From assembly GCA_958298945.1 (NCBI GenBank), contig CATQJD010000005.1:1-64000 (forward strand): 64,000 nucleotides of DNA, given 5' to 3'. A model generated the notes under the pieces. The model searched no databases, was not told where the DNA came from, and worked only from the letters and a program-made list of their open reading frames with translations. Below, in pieces: positions 50,719-62,600 of this stretch; the first letter of the stretch is position 1, and each line of letters begins with the position of its first letter. A program made the translations under genes and the position numbers. Source of the stretch: Atherix ibis (lineage: Eukaryota > Arthropoda > Insecta > Diptera > Athericidae).

Positions 50719-53700
50719 AGTAGTATGCTTAAGAGGAATATAAAGTAGTATATTTAAGAGGAATATGAAGTAGTATATTGAAGAGGAATATGAAGTAGTA
50801 TGTTTAAGAGGAATATGAAGTAGTATGTTTAAGAACAATGTGAAGTAGTATGTTTAAGAGGAATATGAAGTAGTATGTTTAAGAGGAATATGAAGTAGTA
50901 TGTTTAAGAGGAATATGAAGTAGTATGTTTAAGAGTAATATGAAGTAGTATGTTTAAGAAGAATATGAAGTAGTATGTTTAGAGGTATATGAAGTAGTAT
51001 GTTTAAGAGGAATATGAAGTAGTATGTTTAAGAGGAATATGAAGTAGTATATTTTAGAGGAATATGAAGTAGTATATTGAAGAGGAATATGAAGTAGTAT
51101 GTTTAAGAGGAATATGAAGTAGTATGTTTAAAAAGAATTTGAAGTAGTTTGTTTAAGAGGAATATGAAGTAGTATGTTTAAGAGGAATATGAAGTAGTAT
51201 GTTTAAGAGGAATATGAAGTAGTATATTTAAGAGGAATTTGAAGTAGTATATTTAAGGGGAATATGAAGTAGTATGTTTAAGAGAAATATGAAGTAGTAT
51301 GTTTAAGAGGAATATGAAGTAGTATGTTTAAGAGGAATATGCAGTAGTATATTTAAGAGGAATATGAAGTAGAATATTTAAGAGGAATATGAAGTAGTAT
51401 GTTTAAGAGGAATATGAAGTAGTATGTTTAAGGGGAATATGAAGTAGTATGTTTAAGAGGAATATGAAGTAGTATGTTTAAGAGGAATATGACGTAGTAT
51501 GTTTAAGAGGAATATGAAGTAGTATGTTTAAGAGTAATATGAAGTAGTATGTTTAAGAGAAATATGAAGTAGTATATTTAAGAGGAATATGAAGTAGTAT
51601 ATTTAAGAGGAATATGATGTAGTATGTTTAAGAGAAATATGAAGGAGTATGTTTAAGAGGAATATGAAGTAGTATGTTTAAGAGGAATATGATGTAATAT
51701 GTTTAAGAAGAATATGAAGTAGTATGTTTAAGAGGAATATGAAGTAGTATGTTTAAGAGGAATATGATTAGTATGTTTAAGAGTAATACGAAGTAGTATG
51801 CTTAAAAGGAATATGAAGTAGTATATTTAAACGGAATATGAAGTAGTATATTTAAGAGGAATATGAAGTAGTATATTTAAGAGGAATATGAAGTATTATG
51901 TTTAAGAGAGATATTAAGTAGTATGTTTAAGATGAATATGAAGTAGTATGTTTAAGAGGAATATGAAGTAGTATATTTAAGAGGAATATGAAGTATTATG
52001 TTTAAGAGGAATATGAAGTAGTATGTTTAAGAGGAATATGAAGTAGTATGTTTAAGAGGAATTTGAAATAGTATGTTTAAGTGGAATATGAAGTAGTATG
52101 TTTAAGAGGAATATGAAGTAGTATGTTTAAGAGGAATATGAAGAAGTATGATTAAAAGGAATATTAAGTAGTATATTTAAGAGGAATATGAAGTAGTATA
52201 TTTAAGAGGAATATGAAGTAGTATGTTTAAGAGTAATATAAAGTAGTATGTTTAAGAAAATTATGAAGTAATATGTTTAAGAGGAATATGAAGTAGTATA
52301 TTTAAGAGGAATATGAAGTAGTATATTTAGGAGGAATATGAAGTAGTATATTTAAGAGGAATATGAAGTAGTATGCTTAAGAGGAATATGAAGTAATATA
52401 TTTAAGGGGAATATGAATTAGTATATTGATGAGGAGTATGAAGTAGTATATTTAAGAGGAATATGAAGTGGTATGTTTAAGAGGAATATGAAGTAGTATG
52501 TTTAAGAGGAATATGATGTAGTATGTTTAAGAGGAATATGCAGTAGTATATTTAAGAGGAATATGAAGTACTATATTTAAGAGGAATATGAAGTAGTATG
52601 TTTAAGAGGAATATGAAGTAGTATGTTTAAGAGGAATGTGAAGTAGTATGTTTAAGAGGAATATGAAGTAGGATGTTTAAGTAGAATATGAAGTAGTATG
52701 TTTAAGAGGAATATGAAGTAGTATGTTTAAGAGTAATATGAAGTAGTATGTTTAAGAGGAATATGAAGTAATATGTTTAAGAGGAATATGAAGTAGTACA
52801 TTTAAGAGGAATATGAAGTAGTATGTTTAAGAGGAATATGAAGAAGTATGTTTAAGAGGAATATGAAGTAGTATGTTTAAGAGGAATATGAAGTAGTATG
52901 TTTTAGAGGAATATGAAGTAGTATATTTAAGAGGAATATGAAGTAGTATGCTTAAGAGGAATATGAAGTAGTATATTTAAGAGGAATATGAAGTAGTATG
53001 TTTGAGAGGAATATGAAGTAATATGTTTAAGGGGAATATGCAGTAGTATGTTTAAGAGGAATGTGAAGTAGAATGTTTCAGAGGAATATGAAGTAGTATG
53101 TTTAAGAGGAATATGAAGTAGTATGTTTAAGAGGAATATCAAGCAGTATGTTTAAGTGGAATATAAAGTAGGATATTTAAGAGGAATATGAAGTAGTATG
53201 TTTAAGAGGAATGTGAAGTAGTATGTTTCAGAAGAATATGAGGTAGTATGTTTAAGAGGAATATGGAGTAGTATATTTAAGAGGAATATGAAGTAGTATA
53301 TTTAAGAGGAATATGAAGTAGTATGTTTTAGAGGAATATGAAGTAATATATTTAAGAGGAATATGAAGTAGTATGTTTAAGAGGAATGTAAAGTAGTATG
53401 TTTAAGAGGAATATGAAGTAGTATGTTTAAGAGGAATATGAAGTAGTATGTTTAAGAGGAATATGAAGTAGTGCATTTAAGATGAAAATGAAGTAGTATA
53501 TTTTAGAGATATATGAAGTAGTATGTTTAAGAGGAATATGAAGTAGTATGTTTAGGAGGAATATGAAGTAGTATGTTTAAGAGGAATATGAAGTAGTATG
53601 TTTAAGAGAAATATGAAGTAGTATGTTATAATGGAATATGAAGTTGTATGTTTAAAAGGAATATCAAGTAGTATGTTTAAGTGGAATATGAAGTAGTATA

Positions 53701-54158
53701 TTTAAGAGGAGTATGAAGTAGTATGTTTAAGAGGAATGTGAAGTAGTATATTTAAGAGGAATATGAAGTAGTATGTTTAAGCCCAATATGAAATAGTATG
53801 TTTAAGAGGAATATTAAGTAATATATTTAAGGGGAATATGAAGTAGTATATTTAAGAGGATTATGAAGTAGTATGTTTAAGAGGAATATGAAGTAGTATG
53901 TTAAAGAGGAATATGAAGTAGTATGCTTAAGAGGAATATGAATTAGTATGTTTAAGAGGAATATGAAGTAGTATGTTGTAGAGGAATATGAAGTACGAGT
54001 AGTATATTTAAGAGGAATATGAAGTAGTATGTTTAAGAGGAATATGAAGTAGTATGTTTAAGAGGAATATGAAGTAGTATATTTAAGAGGAATATGAAGT
54101 ATATGTTTAAGAGGAATATGAAGTAGTATGTTTAAGAGGAATATGAAGTAGTATGTCT
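50719..54158. repeat. Block B, copy 2 of a 3,678-bp repeat
   Basis: Second tandem copy of block B, matching 47,041-50,480. After 54,156 the sequence follows block A (as at 44,101), which makes this end the start of the second 10,055-bp period. The two copies are almost identical; one noticed difference is GGAATATGAAGTAGG near 49483 against GGAATATAAAGTAGG near 53159. Confidence 0.78.
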
Positions 54159-57100
54159 AAGAGGAATATAAAGTAGTACATTTAAGAGGAATATGAAGTA
54201 GTATGTTTAAAAGGAAGATGAAGTAGTATATTTAAGAGGATTATGAAGTAGTATCTTTCAGAGGAATGTAAAGTAGTATGTTTAAGATGAATATGAAGTA
54301 GTATGTTTAAGTGGAATATGAAAGAGTATGTTTAGGAGGAATATGAAGTAGTACACTTAAGATGTAAATGAAGTAGTATATTTAAGAGGAATATGAAGTA
54401 GTATATTTAAGAGGAATATGAAGTAGTATGTTTGAGAGGAATATGAAGTAATATGTTTAAGGGGAATATGCAGTAGTATGTTTAAGAGGAATGTGAAGTA
54501 GAATGTTTCAGAGGAATATGAAGTAGTATGTTTAAGAGGAATATGAAGTAGTATGTTTAAGAGGAATATCAAGCAGTATGTTTAAGTGGAATATTAAGTA
54601 GGATATTTAAGAGGAATATGAAGTAATATGTTTAAGAGGAATGTGAAGTAGTATGTTTCAGAGGAATATGAGGTATTATGTTTAAGAGGAATATGAAGTA
54701 TTATATTTAAGAGGAATATGAAGTAGTATATTTAAGAGGAATATGAAGTAGTATTTTTAAGAGGAATATGAAGTAGTTTGTTTAAGAGGATAATGAAGTA
54801 GTATATTTAAGAGGACTATGAAGTAGTATGTTTAAGAGGAATGTGAAGTAGTATGTTTAAGAGGAATATGAAGTAGTATGTTTAAGAGGAATATGAAGTA
54901 GTATGTTTAAGAGGAATATGAAGTAGTATGTTTAATAGGAATATAAAGTAGTATGGTTAAGAGGAATATGAAGTAGTATGCTTAAGAAGAATATGAAGTA
55001 GTATATTTAAGAGGAATATGAAGTAGTATATTTAAGAGGAATATGAAGTAGTATATTTAAGAGGAATATGAAGTAGTATTTTTAAGAGGAATATGAAGTA
55101 GTATGTTTAAGAGGATAATGAAGTAGTATATTTAAGAGGACTATGAAGTAGTATGTTTAAGAGGATAATGAAGTAGTATATTTAAGAGGACTATGAAGTA
55201 GTATGTTTAAGAGGAATGTGAAGTAGTATGTTTAAGAGGAATATGAAGTAGTATGTTTAAGAGGAATATGAAGTAGTATGTTTAAGAGGAATATGAAGTA
55301 GTATGTTTAATAGGAATATGAAGTAATATGTTTAAGAGGAATATGAAGTAGTATGTTTAAGAGGAATATGAAGTTGTATGTTTAAGAGGAATAAGAAGTA
55401 GTATGCTTAAGAGGAATATGATGTAGTATATTTAAGAGGAATATGAAGTAGTATATTTAAGATGAATATGAAGTAGTATGTTTAAGAGGAATATGAAGTA
55501 GTATATTTAAGATGAATATGAAGTAGTATGTTTAAGAGAAATATGAAGTAGTATGTTTAAGAGGAATATGAAGTAGTATGTTTAAAAGCAATATGAAGTA
55601 GTATATTTAAGAATAATATGAAGTAGTATATTTAAGAGGAATATGAAATAATATGTTGAAGAGGAATATGATGTAGTATGTTTAAGAGGAATATGAAGTA
55701 GTATATTTAAGAGGAATATGAAGTATATGTTTAAGAGGAATATGAAATAGTATGTTTTAGAGGAATATGAAGTAGTATGTTTAAGAGGAATATGAAGTAG
55801 TATATTTAAGTGGAATATGAAGTAGTATGTTTAAGAGGAATATGAAGTAGTATATTTAAGAGGAATAAGAAGTAGTATGTTTAAGAGGAATGTGAAGTAG
55901 TGTGTTTAAGAGGAATATGAAGTAGTACGTTTAAGAGGAATTTGAAGTATTATGTTTAAGAGGAATATGAAGTAGTACATTTAAGATGAAAATGAAGTAG
56001 TATATTTTAGAGGAATATGAAGTAGTATGTATAAGAGGAATATGAAGTAGTATGTTTAAGAGGAATATGAAGTAGTATATTTAAGAGGAATATGAAGTAG
56101 TATATTTAGGAGGAATATGAAGTAGTATGTTTAAGATGAATATGAAGTAGTATGTTTAAGAGGAATTTGAAGTAGTATGTTTAAGTGGAATATGAAGTAG
56201 TATGTTTAAGAGGAATATGAAGAAATATGCTTAAGAGGAATATTAAGTAGTATATTTAAGAGGAATATGAAGTAGTATATTTAAGAGGAATATGAAGTAG
56301 TATGTTTAAGAGGAATATGAAGTAGTATGTTTAAGAGGATTATGAAGTAGTATGTTTAAGAGGAATATGAAGTAGTATATTTTAGAGGAATATGAAGTAG
56401 TATATTTTAGAGGAATATGAAGTAGTATATTTAGGAGGAATATGAAGTAGTATATTTAAGAGGAATATGAAGTAGTATGTTTAAGTGGAATATGAAGTAG
56501 TATGTTTAAGAGGAATATGAAGTAGTATGTTTAAGAGAAATATGAAGTAATATATTTAACAGGAATATGAATTATTATATTTATGAGGAGTACGAAGTAG
56601 TATATTTAAGAGGAATATGAAGTGGTATGTTTAAGAGGAATATGAAGTAGTATGTTTAAGAGGAATATGATGTAGTATGTTTAAGAGGAATATGCAGTAG
56701 TATATTTAAGAGGAATATGAAGTTCTATATTTAAGAGGAATATGAAGTAGTATGTTTAAGAGGAATATGAAGTAGTATGTTTAAGAGTAATATGAAGTAG
56801 TATGTTTAAGAGGAATATGAAGTAGTATGTTTTAGTAGAATATGAAGTAGTATGTTTAAGAGGAATATGAATTAGTATGTTTAAGAGTAATATGAAGTAG
56901 TATGTTTAAGAGGAATATGAAGTAATATGTTTAAGAGGAATATGAAGTAGTACATTTAAGAGGAATATGAAGTAGTATGTTTAAGAGGAATATGAAGAAG
57001 TATTTTTAAGAGGAATATGAAGTAGTATGTTTAAGAGGAATATGAAGTAGTATGTCTTAGAGGAATATGAAGTAGTATATTTAAGAGGAATATGAAGTAG

Positions 57101-59640
57101 TATGCTTAAGAGGAATATAAAGTAGTATATTTAAGAGGAATATGAAGTAGTATATTGAAGAGGAATATGAAGTAGTATGTTTAAGAGGAATATGAAGTAG
57201 TATGTTTAAGAACAATGTGAAGTAGTATGTTTAAGAGGAATATGAAGTAGTATGTTTAAGAGGAATATGAAGTAGTATGTTTAAGAGGAATATGAAGTAG
57301 TATGTTTAAGAGTAATATGAAGTAGTATGTTTAAGAAGAATATGAAGTAGTATGTTTAGAGGTATATGAAGTAGTATGTTTAAGAGGAATATGAAGTAGT
57401 ATGTTTAAGAGGAATATGAAGTAGTATATTTTAGAGGAATATGAAGTAGTATATTGAAGAGGAATATGAAGTAGTATGTTTAAGAGGAATATGAAGTAGT
57501 ATGTTTAAAAAGAATTTGAAGTAGTTTGCTTAAGAGGAATATGAAGTAGTATGTTTAAGAGGAATATGAAGTAGTATGTTTAAGAGGAATATGAAGTAGT
57601 ATATTTAAGAGGAATTTGAAGTAGTATATTTAAGGGGAATATGAAGTAGTATGTTTAAGAGAAATATGAAGTAGTATGTTTAAGAGGAATATGAAGTAGT
57701 ATGTTTAAGAGGAATATGCAGTAGTATATTTAAGAGGAATATGAAGTAGAATATTTAAGAGGAATATGAAGTAGTATGTTTAAGAGGAATATGAAGTAGT
57801 ATGTTTAAGGGGAATATGAAGTAGTATGTTTAAGAGGAATATGAAGTAGTATGTTTAAGAGGAATATGACGTAGTATGTTTAAGAGGAATATGAAGTAGT
57901 ATGTTTAAGAGTAATATGAAGTAGTATGTTTAAGAGAAATATGAAGTAGTATATTTAAGAGGAATATGAAGTAGTATATTTAAGAGGAATATGATGTAGT
58001 ATGTTTAAGAGAAATATGAAGGAGTATGTTTAAGAGGAATATGAAGTAGTATGTTTAAGAGGAATATGATGTAATATGTTTAAGAAGAATATGAAGTAGT
58101 ATGTTTAAGAGGAATATGAAGTAGTATGTTTAAGAGGAATATGATTAGTATGTTTAAGAGTAATATGAAGTAGTATGCTTAAAAGGAATATGAAGTAGTA
58201 TATTTAAACGGAATATGAAGTAGTATATTTAAGAGGAATATGAAGTAGTATATTTAAGAGGAATATGAAGTATTATGTTTAAGAGAGATATTAAGTAGTA
58301 TGTTTAAGATGAATATGAAGTAGTATGTTTAAGAGGAATATGAAGTAGTATATTTAAGAGGAATATGAAGTATTATGTTTAAGAGGAATATGAAGTAGTA
58401 TGTTTAAGAGGAATATGAAGTAGTATGTTTAAGAGGAATTTGAAATAGTATGTTTAAGTGGAATATGAAGTAGTATGTTTAAGAGGAATATGAAGTAGTA
58501 TGTTTAAGAGGAATATGAAGAAGTATGATTAAAAGGAATATTAAGTAGTATATTTAAGAGGAATATGAAGTAGTATATTTAAGAGGAATATGAAGTAGTA
58601 TGTTTAAGAGTAATATAAAGTAGTATGTTTAAGATAATTATGAAGTAATATGTTTAAGAGGAATATGAAGTAGTATATTTAAGAGGAATATGAAGTAGTA
58701 TATTTAGGAGGAATATGAAGTAGTATATTTAAGAGGAATATGAAGTAGTATGCTTAAGAGGAATATGAAGTAATATATTTAAGGGGAATATGAATTAGTA
58801 TATTGATGAGGAGTATGAAGTAGTATATTTAAGAGGAATATGAAGTGGTATGTTTAAGAGGAATATGAAGTAGTATGTTTAAGAGGAATATGATGTAGTA
58901 TGTTTAAGAGGAATATGCAGTAGTATATTTAAGAGGAATATGAAGTACTATATTTAAGAGGAATATGAAGTAGTATGTTTAAGAGGAATATGAAGTAGTA
59001 TGTTTAAGAGGAATGTGAAGTAGTATGTTTAAGAGGAATATGAAGTAGGATGTTTAAGTAGAATATGAAGTAGTATGTTTAAGAGGAATATGAAGTAGTA
59101 TGTTTAAGAGTAATATGAAGTAGTATGTTTAAGAGGAATATGAAGTAATATGTTTAAGAGGAATATGAAGTAGTACATTTAAGAGGAATATGAAGTAGTA
59201 TGTTTAAGAGGAATATGAAGAAGTATGTTTAAGAGGAATATGAAGTAGTATGTTTAAGAGGAATATGAAGTAGTATGTTTTAGAGGAATATGAAGTAGTA
59301 TATTTAAGAGGAATATGAAGTAGTATGCTTAAGAGGAATATGAAGTAGTATATTTAAGAGGAATATGAAGTAGTATGTTTGAGAGGAATATGAAGTAATA
59401 TGTTTAAGGGGAATATGCAGTAGTATGTTTAAGAGGAATGTGAAGTAGAATGTTTCAGAGGAATATGAAGTAGTATGTTTAAGAGGAATATGAAGTAGTA
59501 TGTTTAAGAGGAATATCAAGCAGTATGTTTAAGTGGAATATGAAGTAGGATATTTAAGAGGAATATGAAGTAGTATGTTTAAGAGGAATGTGAAGTAGTA
59601 TGTTTCAGAAGAATATGAGGTAGTATGTTTAAGAGGAATA

Positions 59641-62600
59641 TGGAGTAGTATATTTAAGAGGAATATGAAGTAGTATATTTAAGAGGAATATGAAGTAGTA
59701 TGTTTGAGAGGAATATGAAGTAATATGTTTAAGGGGAATATGCAGTAGTATGTTTAAGAGGAATGTGAAGTAGAATGTTTCAGAGGAATATGAAGTAGTA
59801 TGTTTAAGAGGAATATGAAGTAGTATGTTTAAGAGGAATATCAAGCAGTATGTTTAAGTGGAATATTAAGTAGGATATTTAAGAGGAATATGAAGTAATA
59901 TGTTTAAGAGGAATGTGAAGTAGTATGTTTCAGAGGAATATGAGGTATTATGTTTAAGAGGAATATGAAGTATTATATTTAAGAGGAATATGAAGTAGTA
60001 TATTTAAGAGGAATATGAAGTAGTATTTTTAAGAGGAATATGAAGTAGTTTGTTTAAGAGGATAATGAAGTAGTATATTTAAGAGGACTATGAAGTAGTA
60101 TGTTTAAGAGGAATGTGAAGTAGTATGTTTAAGAGGAATATGAAGTAGTATGTTTAAGAGGAATATGAAGTAGTATGTTTAAGAGGAATATGAAGTAGTA
60201 TGTTTAATAGGAATATAAAGTAGTATGGTTAAGAGGAATATGAAGTAGTATGCTTAAGAAGAATATGAAGTAGTATATTTAAGAGGAATATGAAGTAGTA
60301 TATTTAAGAGGAATATGAAGTAGTATATTTAAGAGGAATATGAAGTAGTATTTTTAAGAGGAATATGAAGTAGTATGTTTAAGAGGATAATGAAGTAGTA
60401 TATTTAAGAGGACTATGAAGTAGTATGTTTAAGAGGATAATGAAGTAGTATATTTAAGAGGACTATGAAGTAGTATGTTTAAGAGGAATGTGAAGTAGTA
60501 TGTTTAAGAGGAATATGAAGTAGTATGTTTAAGAGGAATATGAAGTAGTATGTTTAAGAGGAATATGAAGTAGTATGTTTAATAGGAATATGAAGTAATA
60601 TGTTTAAGAGGAATATGAAGTAGTATGTTTAAGAGGAATATGAAGTTGTATGTTTAAGAGGAATAAGAAGTAGTATGCTTAAGAGGAATATGATGTAGTA
60701 TATTTAAGAGGAATATGAAGTAGTATATTTAAGATGAATATGAAGTAGTATGTTTAAGAGGAATATGAAGTAGTATATTTAAGATGAATATGAAGTAGTA
60801 TGTTTAAGAGAAATATGAAGTAGTATGTTTAAGAGGAATATGAAGTAGTATGTTTAAAAGCAATATGAAGTAGTATATTTAAGAATAATATGAAGTAGTA
60901 TATTTAAGAGGAATATGAAATAATATGTTGAAGAGGAATATGATGTAGTATGTTTAAGAGGAATATGAAGTAGTATATTTAAGAGGAATATGAAGTATAT
61001 GTTTAAGAGGAATATGAAATAGTATGTTTTAGAGGAATATGAAGTAGTATGTTTAAGAGGAATATGAAGTAGTATATTTAAGTGGAATATGAAGTAGTAT
61101 GTTTAAGAGGAATATGAAGTAGTATATTTAAGAGGAATAAGAAGTAGTATGTTTAAGAGGAATGTGAAGTAGTGTGTTTAAGAGGAATATGAAGTAGTAC
61201 GTTTAAGAGGAATTTGAAGTATTATGTTTAAGAGGAATATGAAGTAGTACATTTAAGATGAAAATGAAGTAGTATATTTTAGAGGAATATGAAGTAGTAT
61301 GTATAAGAGGAATATGAAGTAGTATGTTTAAGAGGAATATGAAGTAGTATATTTAAGAGGAATATGAAGTAGTATATTTAGGAGGAATATGAAGTAGTAT
61401 GTTTAAGATGAATATGAAGTAGTATGTTTAAGAGGAATTTGAAGTAGTATGTTTAAGTGGAATATGAAGTAGTATGTTTAAGAGGAATATGAAGAAATAT
61501 GCTTAAGAGGAATATTAAGTAGTATATTTAAGAGGAATATGAAGTAGTATATTTAAGAGGAATATGAAGTAGTATGTTTAAGAGGAATATGAAGTAGTAT
61601 GTTTAAGAGGATTATGAAGTAGTATGTTTAAGAGGAATATGAAGTAGTATATTTTAGAGGAATATGAAGTAGTATATTTTAGAGGAATATGAAGTAGTAT
61701 ATTTAGGAGGAATATGAAGTAGTATATTTAAGAGGAATATGAAGTAGTATGTTTAAGTGGAATATGAAGTAGTATGTTTAAGAGGAATATGAAGTAGTAT
61801 GTTTAAGAGAAATATGAAGTAATATATTTAACAGGAATATGAATTATTATATTTATGAGGAGTACGAAGTAGTATATTTAAGAGGAATATGAAGTGGTAT
61901 GTTTAAGAGGAATATGAAGTAGTATGTTTAAGAGGAATATGATGTAGTATGTTTAAGAGGAATATGCAGTAGTATATTTAAGAGGAATATGAAGTTCTAT
62001 ATTTAAGAGGAATATGAAGTAGTATGTTTAAGAGGAATATGAAGTAGTATGTTTAAGAGTAATATGAAGTAGTATGTTTAAGAGGAATATGAAGTAGTAT
62101 GTTTTAGTAGAATATGAAGTAGTATGTTTAAGAGGAATATGAATTAGTATGTTTAAGAGTAATATGAAGTAGTATGTTTAAGAGGAATATGAAGTAATAT
62201 GTTTAAGAGGAATATGAAGTAGTACATTTAAGAGGAATATGAAGTAGTATGTTTAAGAGGAATATGAAGAAGTATTTTTAAGAGGAATATGAAGTAGTAT
62301 GTTTAAGAGGAATATGAAGTAGTATGTCTTAGAGGAATATGAAGTAGTATATTTAAGAGGAATATGAAGTAGTATGTTTAAGAACAATGTGAAGTAGTAT
62401 GTTTAAGAGGAATATGAAGTAGTATGTTTAAGAGGAATATGAAGTAGTATGTTTAAGAGGAATATGAAGTAGTATGTTTAAGAGTAATATGAAGTAGTAT
62501 GTTTAAGAAGAATATGAAGTAGTATGTTTAGAGGTATATGAAGTAGTATGTTTAAGAGGAATATGAAGTAGTATGTTTAAGAGGAATATGAAATAGTATA

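Noticed and set aside
14188..59844. Nine 71-codon minus-strand frames as possible genes
   Set aside because: They arise only because point changes remove the TAA that the 25-bp monomer gives once per 75 bp. Their translation is the same 25-residue period in all copies, with no start context or domain. They are repeat shadows.
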